DNA of 64,000 bases, taken from positions 1-64,000 of the forward strand of contig QNGE01001740.1 in NCBI GenBank assembly GCA_008508345.1, written 5' to 3'. Of the stretch, positions 1 to 14,984 are shown in pieces. Each line of letters begins with the position of its first letter. Position 1 is the stretch's first letter. Made by a program: the position numbers and the translations under genes. The stretch comes from Paragonimus westermani. Taxonomy: Eukaryota > Platyhelminthes > Trematoda > Plagiorchiida > Troglotrematidae. Under the pieces are notes generated by a model, which worked only from the letters and a program-made list of their open reading frames with translations, made no database searches and was not told the origin of the DNA.

Positions 1-3000
1 GTGCTGACAGGATTCATTAAAATTAATTTCGTTATTGATTTCCGGCACTTTGAGATGCCTCCTGAAACCCGCCCAGCTAATTTTCAAATAAAGTCCGCAA
101 AAGTAATGAAGAATTATTTTTTGTTCCTTAATGTTATTATCCATCAGGTACGTCCATACATTGCGCCACCAAATCTGCCCACCAGAATAGTCAAACCTCA
201 CTCACCAATAACCTGATTTCTTGCACAGGGTCCACAGAAAATCATAGCAGAAAAAGGAGCAGAATAAAAAGTTAGATAAAAGGAAATCCTGCAGAGAAAA
301 ATAGAGGATATTATATCCCCGAGACTAAACCATAATAATACGAGTTTTGTGGATGTGGTTGAGATTCCACATCCTTATAAATATATGAGATGGAACAAAA
401 TTGGAACAAAACACTTGCAGTATTCACTCTAGACGTCACGTTTGTTAGTTCATATCCGGTAACCTGAATGTGCCTCGCTGAAGTTTAAAGAAGAATAACA
501 GTAAGCACAACTCGGTTTGCACAAATATATGCACTTAAACAGAATAACTCAAACTCATTGGTACACAACTAAGACACTCTTACTATAGACGCGAAGTCAC
601 ACATGGCCCGCAAGGGTTTGCCTTGATTGTTAGTGACCAAAAGACCATTAGGGTCTTGTGCTATAAAAATAGTTGCGCTCAATTTACTTCACTATGAAGT
701 CATAGGACAAACCGGTTAGGGAGCCAGTGCTTCCGAACTTTAAGCACTAGAATTTCAAGAATCTCTCAGATTACTGAAACAGAAAGGTTCCACAAAAGTG
801 TGCTATTTTCAAAGAAGCTACGTCAGTACTTTATGTGTAGATTATTTCCGATACTTGCAGGAAACCCCGCTCTTGATTGAAGCGATCAAATATCACGTTG
901 TTACAACGTTTAAGGATGCTGCTATCTTCAAAGTTGACAGAATACCTGTTTCATATGTTTCTCATTTCTTACGGTTGGAAGGAACAGCCGAAAACGCATT
1001 TAAGCTAGTTGCACTGAAGCAGAACAGTATTAATATACTGACGCTATATATATATACTTTGGTGAGAGTTTAGTTAATGCTGCCAACAGATTCATGGGAG
1101 GCTCACCATGTTTTCTCGAGGAAGTTTTGTTGTACTGAGAACAATTAAAGATTAGTTGTAAATTTTCTCGCAGGCCTTCCTATAGGAACTGCCACAAATA
1201 TCTCAGTACCATGTAACATATGCACAGAGATTAAAAAAGCCCTCAGCGACTTTGATGGCATTATCCGATTGTGGAGGTTGCTTTTAACTGTGTACAAATT
1301 AATACTGTGCGCAATTCAAGAGATGTGAACCATTAAACTTATTTTGACTTCCCAGACATGCGAATGACCGTGTGCACCTTGCGTGTTTGACTATTCAGAT
1401 ACACCGCAATCACAGGATTATCTAACACTACACTTTCTACTTGCACTCCTAGAAAAAAATTCCGGTCAAAACGCCCCCAGAGTTTGAGTCGCGTATATGA
1501 CCTTATAGTTCATAGGCTTCTCCCGCAGCACCCACAGCTAATTTCAAAATAATGTTTGGTTATCGACAGATATTTATTCTTGATTATACTTACCCTTTAG
1601 CAAACGCTTACCGTGACACATCAAATGTTGTAACACGCTGCCGCAGACATTGTAACAATGTAACGGAGAAACGTTTGTGACTGGCTTAAGCGTCAGGCAC
1701 AGCAAGTTGCAAAAATTAGGAATAGAAACAAACGGAAAGTTTATGGGAGCAAAATAATCCGCCCCACAGTAGGTGGAAAGATATTTGAGTTAAACTTCTT
1801 GCTAATCAGTGGGATTCCACATCCACTAAGAAAATGATCAGCAAGATGAGCATTTTCAATAAGTCGCTGAAGTTAACAGCAGTCTCCGTTGGCCCTCAAC
1901 TCTTAAAATCCGTGGACGGAGCACGCGTGAGCAAGGAAATAATGAATTGTACGATGTAGTGAACTAAAATCGTTCGTGGTAAACAATATCACGGAACAGT
2001 ATTAAACAGTCTACGCTAGCTGAGAGCGCACTAGCAGATTCTATCAAAACATGACTGTTGTGCACGAGATAAAAGCAGGTCAGTACAGAACATCGTGCAA
2101 TTTAATGTGGTTTGTGTTGCCTGAAACGTTACTCCAGAGTTATATAACATTAGGTACTGTTAGTTTTCATCAGAATACATTCCGTTGTATGGAAGCCGTT
2201 AGAGTGATCAGGACAACGGCGGATTAATTGTAGGTTAATTATACTTTAATCAATTCAAAAACTTGTTTTACTTCTGCGGAAGTTTAACAATCTTACTGGG
2301 TGATAAACTACTTACCTTGCGGAAAACTAAGCTTTGCAGTTGACGTTCGTTATCAGTAGTGTGACATGATATGGTTCTGTTGGCCATATTAATCCAGCAT
2401 ATCATATAGAAAACCTTGGAATTACCTCTTATGGAATCGGTTGAACGTAAAAATGTATGCATCTAGGGCCGAAACATATCATACAACCGTCAACAATCCG
2501 TGTGCGTTGGCACGGATAGACATTAGAGTCGACAGTAATGAGAGTTGGAGAATAAGTCCTGAGAAAATATCGATGAGCGAGCAAGTCCGTGGTGAAATGT
2601 TTGTACCTGGTTCCAAAAGCTTTCTCACTCAGGAAGTGGAAAGCCAATAATTTTGACTCGTTTTTCCCAACGCATTATCCTACTGAGTAACAAACCAAGC
2701 GGCTCACTATGTCGGAATCTTTCTGGTGCGGACTATCGGCCGTGATCAGATTAATGTCAGACCAAACGTCATTTTCATTAACAGGAGTTCACAGTTTGTC
2801 TGCGGAAATATAAATTTGACTGACATCACAATTTATCAGTGCGTACTGTTAGTATTATTATATTAGTAAGATAACTGACCACACAGAGGTAATTGAGCCA
2901 AATGTTTATCAATGTTTCTCCATTGGACTTTTTTTGTGACGTGAGCAAAACCATAAATTAATTTGCCGTCCTCAGGGTTGAATTCTTTTTGCAGGTCAAG

Positions 3001-6000
3001 TTTTTTTCTTTTTAAGTTACCTTTTCAGATTTTATCTTATCTATGGCCCGTGTTCGAGATTTTATGTGATGAATATTCGCTGTTGTTAACAAAAATCACC
3101 TGGATCAAAATTAGCCTTCACTAAGTATTCAATCGTCTGACGTTCAGGGGACAGAGTGGGAAGTTGCTTTTTAAATTCGAATAACATTTGCCACAAATAT
3201 CTGTAGATAAATTTATTGCTGAATTCCTTCAGTATACAAAACGTGTGCTGTTCAGAACTCACCATCACACAAAGCAACACCCCCTAATTTCATTCAGAAT
3301 GAATACCCGTTTGCTCTGTTAAAATCAAGATAATACACAGTCATAATTGCTCTGTATATTTGTAGTGGTAATAGCTTCTTCCGTAGATCTTTCCAGTAGA
3401 TGAAAAACTAGCAGTTACAATAAGACTAACGGTTACATAACGCGCAAAACTGAGATATATGAACACAAATATGACACTTTTATAAGCTATGGGTTTTTGA
3501 GAGCCAATCAAAAGAAAGTTCGATTCATTCACCAACGGTTTTTGCTCATAAAACCTTGGTGGATAAGTGCATTTCGGATTGATTCGCTGGTTTAATATCT
3601 GCAACAGTCTGAATCAGTTTCATCTAGCAAGACATTTGTTTGAGGTAATTTTTGTAATTTTTTGGTATATACCTGACTTACGGTATATATGTCAACACCA
3701 AACAAAATTCAGCACCATCTGTGTCCGTGCGAAAAGAGGACCTGCTGTAGTATAATAACATTTCCATTCAGTCGCGAATACAAAGCGTGCAGATTACATG
3801 CAATAGAAGATCACAGGCAGACAGAGTACGAATATACGCAGTCACACCAAATCTTGTCGTCAACACTACGGCAACCGATTGGGTCGCTTTAATCACTTTT
3901 ACATATATAACGGTGGCTGGTGCGTCCTGATCAACACAGCCTTTCTAATAGCCAGTAGCTTCCGCTTTTGGTAGCTTAACAATATAATAAACGAGCTGAG
4001 TTGATTAACTTGGTAACCTGTTCTCATGGAATGTCCAGCAATCGATTACGAGAAATCTCATGCAACGAACTCATCGATTTTAGATTGTTTTGCCATATTC
4101 TTTGTACTCAGGTGCATTTTTTAAAAGAAAACTAGGTGTTGCAGCTTAATGACATCAGTAAGGAGAACTTGCTTACGAGAAGATCTTACGAAGGAAGTAA
4201 GCTTTGCCAAGTCCATATTGTAAGTTAACATACACCCTAGAGTGTTTACAGAAAATTAAAACAGTCATTCAGGCCGGTGGTTGTCGTGCAAGAGAAGAAG
4301 GTTCATGCAGACCTCTGTTTCAAGAGTGCTTGTACTCTGTATCAAACAGCGTACAAATAAATAACTGATAACCCATACAACCGAATCCCGTGAACTTGCT
4401 TGGATCCAGTGACTACTGCTGTCTTCTAACAGGAATTTGTCTGCTGGTGCCACTTCTCATCCTGCCTGCAAGTTCCTGCGTAACCGTACACAGAGTTACA
4501 TGCCAATAAGTCAAATATGTCTGATCTTCAGCGTGAAGAAACATTCGTTCATATGAGTGAATAGTTAAGTGCTACTGCATCGTTACATTGATATTGCACA
4601 AACAACTGGTGTCCACGAACACTAGACTCGTCCTGACTACCAAGTTTGTGCAATTAGAATCTTATTAATTCAACAAGTCCCAGCAGTTTTCCTGCCTAAT
4701 AGGATAGCCACAACCAATCAACTCGAGTCAGCTTCACATTTCTGAATTTGGTCTTTCCTCAGACTCACAGGTTTTTCTTAATCTACCTATCTACTCTTCA
4801 CGGCAATAACTGTTTTATTTTGAAAAATTGACGCTGGTTTTGTAAATTTGGTGTCAATGGATCAAAGTAAAACATACGGGTTTATTATTTTTTGCGTTTC
4901 AACCGTTCTGCCTAACCTTCTGTAGGACTCAATAAGTTATGGCTGCATTGACCTATCCAGATTTATCAACACAACCGTACGCTTATCACCTCTGTAAATG
5001 ATTTGCCAGACACGTGTGCACGCAAGCAAAGAACAGTTATCTGAGTGGTTTCATTAGTTACTTTCACTTTAACTACATACGGTGATCTTTCTCTGAAGAA
5101 AATACCCTTATGAACCTCAGAAAGTTATACCTCTGTGAATTTTTGCGCTCTTAATAAAAACGACCGTCTAATCCCACTCGATTTTCAACAATATTACAGA
5201 TAAAAAATACTGCTAGTTATTCTGACGTATCCTCTTAACGCGTTGTGCTGCTTTGGAAGACAGTTTCTTCAAACCGTGCTAATGAAATAAATTGTCTTAA
5301 CAAATCATTATTATTTACGTGAAATAAAGATGAATCTGCCGAAGGAAGGACTTATTTCTTTAAAGTACCTCATAGCGGACCCTGTAAACTACCTCTATAT
5401 TCAGTCGCACTCGTATTGATATCGAATTATTTCTCATTTAATCTGAGCATACACACTCCACATACGTTCTAATTTTTAGCCACATTAGAAAATTTAGAAT
5501 TACTTTTGACTGGTTATGAGGTATGTGGCATCCGCGTCTACCGTCTATATACCGTTTATATACGGTTAATATAATTCACAAAGGCTGTGTCTCTAGCCAA
5601 GCAAACAATTCAGAGTAAATATCTGTGGGAAAACTTGAAACACCGTGATTCACCCATACTGAGTTTTTTGTCAGTCTTTATATAGGTAGCACACACACAT
5701 GCAACACCAATTTGATTGTAATCCCGGTTAAAAAACCTGTGTTCAAAGGGAAATTGAATATCACTTTTGGTTCTCCACTTGGTTAAGTTAACTGACGTAA
5801 TGTAATAGCAGCTGGTCAGGCACCGAGACTTACTCATACATAGCAAAAATTAGGGTAATTGTATTTAATATGGGCTAACTGTGGACTTGAGAAAATGCAT
5901 AAGACTGAATGATAGTCACAGCCTCGAGGGTTGACCACTGCTTTCACACTGGTGCTAGAATATCCAGGTTTCACAAAGTTGTCAGAAGCCTGAACAAAAC

Positions 6001-9000
6001 TGGTGCGTTCTGTTGCAATCAAAGGCAAATGTTACAATGGTAGTTGTTGAGTGATATATGTTCAAACGTGGCTTTTGATTTCTGGACTATATCAAAAACT
6101 TTTACTACAATGTCAAACACTATAGAACACAAATAGTCACCCTTGGGAACCCAGTCTGGCAAGTTTTTTGTTGCCTTGGAACTTAATGAGTTCCCAGCCT
6201 AGCTTGAACTTGATGTTAAATCTTGCCATCTTCAAATATCCCAGGGACCCAAAAAACCGCTGGTTCATATAAATGTCCATTGGCGAAATCAAGTAAATTA
6301 CAAGACTAAGTTTATAGGTGCGCAACTCATAGATTCCAGAGAGTCGCTGCAAAAACCGTATGTTAACCTAACCGCTGAAAAGTGCTGAAGTTAAAATTGC
6401 TACTACATGACCGTTGCGTTGAATTTAAGAAAATGCGTTACAGCAGAAGAAAGAGATGAAGCAGGTGATAGAAACTAATAAACTGGCCTCCGGAACAATA
6501 CTGAATGTTTTTACCTGCCAGCCACTAGTGTCGCAAAAAGAGGTTATTCCGTGGGGTTTCACCCATAGCTCTTGTATCGATCACTTGAATTTCAAGTCTC
6601 AAGAAATGAAGAGTCGTATTAACTATCGTACGTGGATACGATGACTCAGAAGTAAGGTGCTAGCTAGTAAGATGTTAGCTAGGCCCTATATGGCGTAGTT
6701 CATTAAACGTGGCTGTAAAATTTCAATGAATGGAGTGCCCATCAGATATCGTTGAGTTTTCATCAAGCTTTGAGGGAGCGTTGTAAGGTTTCGACCGTTT
6801 TAACTATTACCTCGTTGGTTACAGCTAATCCTACGTCAGCCGAGATAATCTACGGTTGAAAATATTTTCACTGCTACCTTTCACAAAAATTGCAGCAGTT
6901 GTAAAAATAATTTTGCTGCTTACTGAAGGGGACCATGTAATAGTACAAAATACACCAAAACAGTACGAGGCACTGTCCAGTAAACTTGACCACATTCTGT
7001 CTGACTGGGTGACCAGATCTTCAACGCAAACTGACCATATCAACTTCAAAAACTGGCAGCGCCACGTTGTTAAAGAACGTTGTTCCTTTCGGAATAACCG
7101 CCATAGCGCAGACCATGGTGCTATTCGTGCTCACTTGGGTTTATCGTTTGCTCAAAGGAAACCTAAACACAAACGTGGAATAGTCACTAAAAACTAAGCT
7201 ATGTGATGTACGTGACGTTTATCAAACAAGAGAAGACTAATTCAAATAAGAATTGTGCACACGTATCAACAGCCTATGCAAACTTCTTCGAAGCACTTCG
7301 CATCAACAAAGCACGCAAGATAAGACAGAAGCAAATTTATTCTAATAAAACAAAGCTTGCAGGTGAGATTTAACACAAAGATGTTCAACGGAAAAAGCCC
7401 ACCGTGATCAGAAAAAGAAACGTAGGAAAAATCTGCACTGGGAACAGGGAGATTATTTCCCTAAGCGTGTCAAAGAGGTCGGATAAGCACTTTATCGCGG
7501 AATAGAAAGACACCGTTTTCCCACTAGTAGTTCTGTTTGCCGACGACAATGTTACTTACACCTACGTAAGGGATCGTTAGATATTGTCCGTTGTTAAAAA
7601 CCCCTCACGCGCCTTGGTGAAAAACCGATGTGGCTAATGAAATGTAATAAAGCTTTCATAAAAGACCTTATTCCTCCAGCTCTTATCAGAGTGGATATTG
7701 AGGGACTTACGTCTTAACCGGGTAGACACCCCAATTTCATACAGAAACCGAAAGGTTGTCTCGTGAATGGCGTTTACCAATAGTCTTTCCTATTACCATA
7801 AAGTGTATGCCGGTCACAAATGTGCAGGTTTCGCCCATATTGCATTCGAGGTACTCATAGGTTCCACAGTGCTATGAATTCTGATACGCACATAGAGAAA
7901 AAACCCAATACAAGAAAAAAGACAACTTTTTGATCTGTGAGTCTTGTATAACTTCACTTTTTGATGAACAATGGGGTCACGTCAACCGTTCTCTCATTTA
8001 ACGGTCGCCCTTTTTTTGGACCTAGAATATGCTTCCAGTCAGGCTGCTTGATATTCTTCTTGAGGATTTCCCCAACGCAGTGTCGTTTTACTGAAGGATA
8101 CCAAGTTGGTAAAGTCGCTACATGCCCACTCTATCTGTAGAATGCGCATTTGTGAGGAGCATTCCCGGTCGTTATCAACTTAAAGTGGTACCTGATAAAG
8201 TTAGATGTTCCTCTTCCTAATAAAATGCGCGGTAGGTTCTGATTAAATTGGAACGCATATTGTGCCGTTTAGTAACTTCGCTAATATTGATTATATAAGC
8301 TTGCAGGCCAGGATGAATGCTTTCAATGATATGACAGGTTTGTGCGAGCTGTACACGCGCTAACTGTAAAGCCCTAGTGTAAGACCAGGGTGCCCTCGCT
8401 TGCACCTTTATTGCTGCAAGCAGGCTGTTTGGTGTTGTTGTCTGTTTCATCTACCTGGTTCCTGTCAATTAATCAGGTTGTAATACTGCCGACGGAATTT
8501 CCGTGAAGATAGAAAAGGCACGAAGGCACTTGTTGACCTTCGACAGTTGTGCCGTCACAAAGATGTAGGTTAAAGTAAGAGTACGCAGTGTGTGTGTCCG
8601 ATCATTGCTGTGCCGATGAGAGATGGAATCCCCTGAGCGGATGGTTCACATTAACTCTTGACATCCGACTACTGTCATCTTTGTTACCTAGTCAGCATCA
8701 ACTGAGGTGATGTCGCAATCAAACTGGCAGTCCGTCTTCTCGAACATGAGAAATATGCAGGATCGCAACCGTTAACTATGATAATGAAAGTGTACAGCTT
8801 TGCTGGTTAGGTCACATATTCCGGAGCTCACCTCTCCCCGCATACTGTTCAGTGAAGACGCGATGGTTAGGAAGATGACTAAATTGACAGGTGATGATGT
8901 AGTTACGGACAGTGAAATGGTTGACCACCTCGCTTAATAGACCTGGTGAGTGTAAACTTTCAGGTTTAAAATTAAGAAACCACATATGTCTCTGATTTGA

Positions 9001-10999
9001 ACTGATCTCGAACGCGTAACATGTGGCATTCGATGGCACCCTATATCCACTAGATGGAAGACTCTACTCTTAAACGTTTTAACTGTTTTTCTTTTGGACG
9101 TTTTACTGGTCGTTTGTTTCTATTTACTTAATGATATGTTATTTGATTGGATTACTGTCAGAACCGGTGGGAGCTGGAGCCATTTTACCTCCGGTATGCT
9201 TTAACACCGAACGTGTGTATGTATGTTCGTTCGGAATATGTAACTAAACTATAGATGTCATAGGTCTTGTTAACGTGACTATGTGACGCTGCAGTGTATG
9301 CAATCATGACTGCTCCGGCTGTTTCTGATTGATCGGCCACCACATTACCTATATCATACCGTCAACAAAGGGACAATGAGTATTTTAGACACAAGTGTAT
9401 AGGTATTTCTTGATCATATCGATCAACGAACCTTGTCGTTTAACAATGTGCGCACACTCTACTACACAAACTTGAGTAATGGTTGTCTCCTATCTCTTCT
9501 TTTCTTTGGCGTTGTTGGTGTGTTGTAAGCTGAAGGCCTCTTCTTCGGGTTTTCTAGGCGAATCATTTTTTGTTGTTGTTTTTCATTACACTTACTACAG
9601 TGCAATATTATGTACTCTTATACTAAACCACTTGTTGCTTTCCTTTTTCACCTTTTTTCTTCTCGGCTCAGATGCTACAATTTAAGATTATGTATTTGTT
9701 TTCAAAGAAACAAGGACATGTTTTCTACTCCGTGTGGTTTTTCACGTGTTTGATGTATACATAAGGACGTCAGTTTCACACTAGCCCGCTATCTGACTAA
9801 CCACTGTTAGCCGGTTGGAACACATTGACCTCCAGTGACACATCTGCCGGCCTTATCCTTTCTTCGGTACACTGAATACACAGCTTGTGAAGTGAATCAC
9901 AATCTGTGCAGCGCAAGTCACTTAGGATGACTGTAGTGCACGGACATTACTTGACTTAGATCATAGTGATAGGCTGTGTCGAAACGGATGTCGCCAGCCG
10001 TGTATGGATGTGCATGGCACTGCTTTTTAAAGAAGTTGTTCACTTTTTCAAGATTTTTAATTTACAAGATTGCTTTTATACGAGTGGGCGGTTGAAAATG
10101 GGCCAGCATGTACTGTATAGAAAAAGTAGCTTGTAAAGTTTGCAGTGAGAAGATGCCACAACGTTTGACTGTGTATATGTCGGATTCTTCTCATTCTAAA
10201 ACACATCTATATTCGTTTAAAATCTGACGCAGTGTTTGTTGCACGCTCGGTTCTTGTTTTAATTATATGCTGTCTGTTACCTTTTCTTATTTCAATTGTC
10301 AAAGAAGAAACTGGGTCCACTGCTGACAGCTAAACAAGTAAAACTTCCAAACAAATAAGGCATACTGTATTAAAATTAAAACTTCTGCATACATTCCTAA
10401 ACAATGAATATTATTGGCTATTCTGCCTATTGCCGGACCAGCAATATTTGAATTTCTCAGAATTATAAGCGATATCATCGTAGTCGTAACAGTAAACTGA
10501 CTGAGCTTACAATCAGTGGCAGGTAAGATGTCAGATTTCTTGTACAATTGTGAGCAACAAAATCTACATCCTAATGTCATGTTGTTATTGTTATTCACGA
10601 TGGCTTACGATCTGTTTCTATATTATATTTGCTCACGATTGAAGCTCAGGATTACAAAGATGAATGTGTGTCCAACTCAAGAAATAAGAATTGTCGATCA
10701 GTACACACTGAGCATTTTTCACCTGTTGGTTAGTTATATCTTGATGTTAAGCACTACAAAGTCAAGTATAGCAATCTACGAAGAATTAGTACGGGTAGAA
10801 GATAGAGAACTTGTGCTTGTCTTTTTATAGTATGGTTGCTTACAAAACAGCCATGATGTCTTGCCTTTAGCACAGCGGCGAAGTTATTTTGAAACCAGAG
10901 ACAACTTCTGAACCGAGCTGTCCCGAACACGGAGTCTTATTTGCGCTACACTTTATTGGAATGTAGACTCAGGAACTTTTTGCCGGTTTGTTTTTTCAG
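1..10999. other. Upstream non-coding stretch (intron or 5' flank of the ABCB gene)
   Basis: No exon of the transporter could be recognised here, although TM1 and TM2 must be encoded upstream of the exon at 11000. Either this is a single intron longer than 11 kb or a missing exon is too diverged to see. All open frames are short (the longest near 113 codons, at 6856-7197) and resemble no family I know. A LINE remnant lies at about 8490-8960. The rest is AT-rich unique sequence with short runs such as the TA-dinucleotide block near 1045-1060. I see no promoter that I could support. Confidence 0.5.
8490..8960 (+). mobile_element. Decayed LINE (CR1/RTE-like) 3' coding remnant
   Basis: Conceptual translation with stops and frameshifts gives, in order, the C-terminal landmarks of fluke-type non-LTR retrotransposons. 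These are a KARRHLLTF block (family KAR-aF-NLRHLW), VKVRVRS-VCVRSLL (family VKGRVY-AAVRS-LLYGCETWP) and, near 8796, LCWLGHIFR (family LRWLGHVLRM). Order and spacing match the region after the reverse transcriptase. The frames are broken several times, so it cannot encode a protein. It lies upstream of the first visible transporter exon in the same orientation as that gene. Confidence 0.6.
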
Positions 11000-11432
11000 G
11001 CCATACTGCGTCAAGATCCAAGCTGGTTTGACCAGCAAGCTTCGGGTGAGCTGATCAGCAGACTTTCGGAAAATATTGATATAATCGAATCTGGAATTGG
11101 GACAAAATTAGCTGAATTTGTGCAAAACATATCCGGCTTCCTCGCTGGTATCATCATTTCGTTTGCATTGGGATGGAAATTGTCTCTTGTGGCAACAGCC
11201 ATGCTACCAGCAATTGTGATACTCTTTGCACTTTTTGGTTTTACGGTGAAACGATTCACCAAAAAAGAACTTGATGCTTATGGTCGGGCCGGAGCGATTG
11301 CCAACGAGGTTCTATTTGCAATACGTACCGTAATGTCTTTTGGAGGCGAAGAAAAAGAATTGAAGAGATACACAATGGAGTTGTCTACCGCTGAATCTGT
11401 AGGCATCAAGAAGTCCATGGTTATTGGAGGAG
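11000..11432 (+). CDS. ABCB/P-glycoprotein-type transporter, internal exon: end of TM2 to ICL2 of TMD1
   Basis: This 433-nt exon encodes about 144 residues of the first transmembrane domain of an ABC exporter. It opens with [11 protein letters not shown] followed by [12 protein letters not shown], the highly conserved first intracellular loop after TM2 of ABCB proteins. Two hydrophobic spans follow: TM3 ([14 protein letters not shown]) and TM4 ([19 protein letters not shown]). Next comes the second intracellular loop with [31 protein letters not shown] and RY. The acceptor is TTTTTTCAG just before 11000, and the donor is GTAGGT at 11433. The exon ends one base into a codon, which exactly fits the two bases opening the next exon. 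The frame appears open upstream through the polypyrimidine tract, which happens to read FFQ. Earlier exons for the N-terminus, TM1 and most of TM2 are not seen. Confidence 0.94.
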
Positions 11433-12769
11433 GTAGGTAATTACTTGGTAGTTTTTTAAACTGAGGATCGTTTTGTTGGAACAATAACTAGGGCAAACTT
11501 TTGGAGATTGTCTCGCTTTTATTCACTACTAAGTATTGCATTATTGAGTATGTATAATGTACCATTTAAGCATTTCCATTAGAGATGAATTAAAAATCTG
11601 ATTTTAAATGTAATTCAGCCAATGCAATTGAAGTGACATTAACTCTTACAACTAATGCCAAGTTAATCCAGTAATCACGATTAATCGCTCCTGATCGCAT
11701 GAAACAGGCTTGGACCGATTACGCCACGTGACTTTGTCATATCTTACCAACCTGCGGTTGTAGCGACGTCAAATGTTTTGACCTTTCCGTTCTGTTTTAT
11801 CGCCGCTTGACAACAGACCCGATACAGCTTGTCCCTCAAGGTCTCCTTGTGATAGGTTTTCGACTACACCACCAAAAATGTGCTGCATCCTTTAAACTAT
11901 TAGTACTGCGCTCATTTCGTTTGTGGGTTTGCCATTCAGCCCTAATACCTATGAGCTATAGTGCTCAAAAGTAGTTCTTATTTGGTGCGTACAGGAGTAC
12001 TGTCTGTAGTACAATGCATCTTTCGTCTTAATTCTCACCTTATGTGAGCTCCGTGCCATTCTCAACAGAACTTTTCCACCAGGTTACACCTGGGGTCATA
12101 AAACATCCCCACTCTCAAGTCAGGTCATGTTTTTCACCACGCGTTGGTCCTACCACACGATTTGTTTTATCCTCGGCCAACTTTTTTTTAGGATGAGGGC
12201 AATATTGACTAATTTGAACACTTATCTGAGGCGGAAGTGGGTTATTCGCATGTACATCCTTTACCGGAAAATGCTAGTGTTGGCGTTCGTACAATTACGA
12301 ACTCGAAGAACAACCTAATTTGGCAAGCAGATGCAGTGGGGCGGGATGCAATGTCGAAACGTTAGACTATCAGATGAGTAAGGATGGGAAAACTTCTGAA
12401 GTGGCGGTTTCAGATTTACTGGAGGATTAGTAATTGTCAGTGCTGTTTAAAAAGCTGTCCAAGCAACTCATCCAGCAAATTATACAGACAACGGTTCAGA
12501 ATGACAGTGCTTGCCTTCTGGATTTGAGCATGAATTATCCGATTTATGTCGTGTACAGACCCTGTTCAAACGCTTAGACAAGGTTTTTGAATGATATTGG
12601 CCTAACATGCAGGCACTATTTTCAATGCTGCAAAATGTTGCTGATAAAAAAGGTGATTTAAAGCGGAAAATGCGAAGTTACGTGTTGTGCAGTGTGCCAG
12701 GGAACAGAAAAGTCCGAACAGAATATACCGCCAGTCATTAGGAGCAGCTTAACAGGAGACTCAGGTTTT

Positions 12770-12888
12770 GAAAATAAATGGGGAGTAGTATTGTGGTAGA
12801 TTGTCAGGTCGGAGGTGCGAGCTTTCGAACGCTCGGCCGAATACCTCAACGCGGGTGAGGGTAAGTTCAAAAGCCTGCCGCGATCGAN
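12770..12888 (-). repeat. tRNA-derived SINE-like fragment
   Basis: On the minus strand this contains CCGCGTTGAGG followed by a B-box-like GCGTTCGAAAGC and a leucine/serine/alanine-coding shadow. The CGCGTTGAGG stretch also occurs in the clearer tRNA-like sequence at 53981-54060, which is why the two are linked. Its boundaries are uncertain, and an undetermined base sits at its 5' edge (12888). Confidence 0.35.
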
Positions 12889-14984
12889 TGTAGGAGAAAC
12901 TGTAGGCTGACAAACCGTGTTCCTAAGTCCAGGATTAGAATGTTGAAGGATTCACGATCTACTGCGATAAAACTTTCTGGCAAACATTGCCGTCGTGAAA
13001 AATTTCGGTGTTGCAATTTACCAATGCTTTTTTTCAAAATTGTAACGGCTGAGGCACTCAGAAGAATACTTGAGGGCTCATCTGTCCTTGGTCTGTTCGT
13101 TCATCAGATTTGGACCATATTACACTCGCAATGGATTTGCCCCAAATACATACCTGAAGTCATTATTAAGATCAACATAAACAGCATGAACAATATGGCA
13201 CGGAAAAGTGAGAATGCACTTGATCCCCGTCTATCAAAAAGTTTGAACGCCATTCATCCGGTGAATCAGAACTATGGTCTCAACAGGCATCGAGTCAAAA
13301 GAATGCGGTAAGGTTTAGGAACAACCCGTAGATTTTTGTGTTATATCTGGAGATACGTTAAGTAGTTAACTCCAGCCCAGTCTGGAAAAAACAGCAGAAA
13401 TCAAGAGGAGAAAGGGGAAAAGCGCAAGGTCAGCTCTAGCTTTGTCGGTGGCGCTCAAAATTTCGCCAAGTAAACAGTACATAGAACCTTCAAGTACGTT
13501 AAACAGCATGCAGAAGGGTGCAAACGAAACGGCTTTGAGGGATATGGTAATTGGCGAATTGTTAGGAAAAAGGTTAGCGTTCACTGACTGCAGTCGACTG
13601 TACGAATGAAGACAGTGGCACTGAGTTTATAACAGTCTTCTTATGGGTGGCATTTGTAGAATCATGCAGTAGCTGTAATTTCGACAACATATTTTTGCTA
13701 ACTATACACGTAAAGTCTGAAGAAATGTCACAAAATACCGAGGTTGCAGGAACGAAAGACAATCGTACTTGCAATTGCAGGTAAGGCGCCGGGCTGCTGC
13801 ACTGAGTAGGTCTACCGCCAAGTTACCTTATCTTGACAACTTCACCACTCGTTGATCACATAACAGTGTTTGAGTTCTCCAGCTACACCACGCAGTGATG
13901 TCACTAGAATATCAACCACTTTATACACTGTTCACATGGTGGGAGGCAAGTAACGCAGACGGACAGTTTGCTGACAGTGGCCGATACTATGACAACTATC
14001 CACCGGTTGTGACTAAAATGAAGCGAGTTACTGAATTTGGAGATTAAGCTATTTCAAAGACAGTGAAGGTGGTGCAAATAAAGCTATACAGGCATGAGCC
14101 AAGTGGGTTGAAAAACGTGAGCGTTAGGCATAAACTCTTAAAACTTGCCATAGCTACAAAAACTACCGCGGCTTTCAGCCTATGCACATTGCAGTCAGGT
14201 TTGTTTGCCGTGGTCGGGTGTGTTTGGAATTCACCGCTTATAAAGCTCTGACCTCCAAATTCTATCAGCTCCTCGAACTAAATTCAATTTAGTCACGACA
14301 GATGACCCTATTTCAAACACTGACAAACAAGTTGCCTATTCGTCCGAAAGTTCCTATTGAGTGAGCGGTGTAAGTGTAGTTATTACTGAGAACCGGTATA
14401 AGCTCAGGAGAGTGAATACCAAGTCATGCCATCAGAAGTTACGGAGACCACTACAACAACGCGGCAGTGTGATTAATTACTCACAGTTCATATATCGGTT
14501 CACTGTCCCACCAGTGACAGTATATTGTTTACATTTTTCTGAGGTTGAGGTTTTCGCTCAATATGTATGTATGTACATGCGTACGTATATATCCAACAGG
14601 TCACCAACGTCAGCAAAGAGATGACGAGTGCGTTAGGCTCAGGTAGTTCATATCAGTATATCCATTCTATTTCTGTCAATGATTACATCGGCTAAGACCG
14701 TGATTGTACGGCAACTAATCCGTTGCTGTTTTCAGAAACTTGGGTGTCTGCGTTCCTCTGCAGCTTTGTTGATGTACTGCTTGACGAATGGTTTGTGTTG
14801 TTTTTGGACGTCAATCTGAATTTTGCTTTTCATTCCTATCCTCTTTGGAATGCACTAAAATTCACTCCTATACTCAAATGCTTCTTATATTATACTTTAC
14901 ATGTCTTTCTCCTCGGTTTGGATCTTGTCATTGCAGTCCATTTCTCTGTATATTCTCCGAGAGATAAGAGTTTCCTTTCCCAGC

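Noticed and set aside
6856..7197. 113-codon frame followed by lysine-rich sequence, considered as a Penelope-like N-terminus
   Set aside because: No RT motif could be followed downstream despite a possible weak match near 7680-7760; evidence too thin.
9479..9685. Hydrophobic 68-codon frame considered as a missing TM1/TM2 exon
   Set aside because: It lacks the conserved residues expected before the ILRQD loop, and no acceptor or donor fits the phase.
12940..13311. 123-codon open frame on the plus strand
   Set aside because: No family landmark, and frames of this length are expected in 64 kb of sequence; not annotated as a gene.
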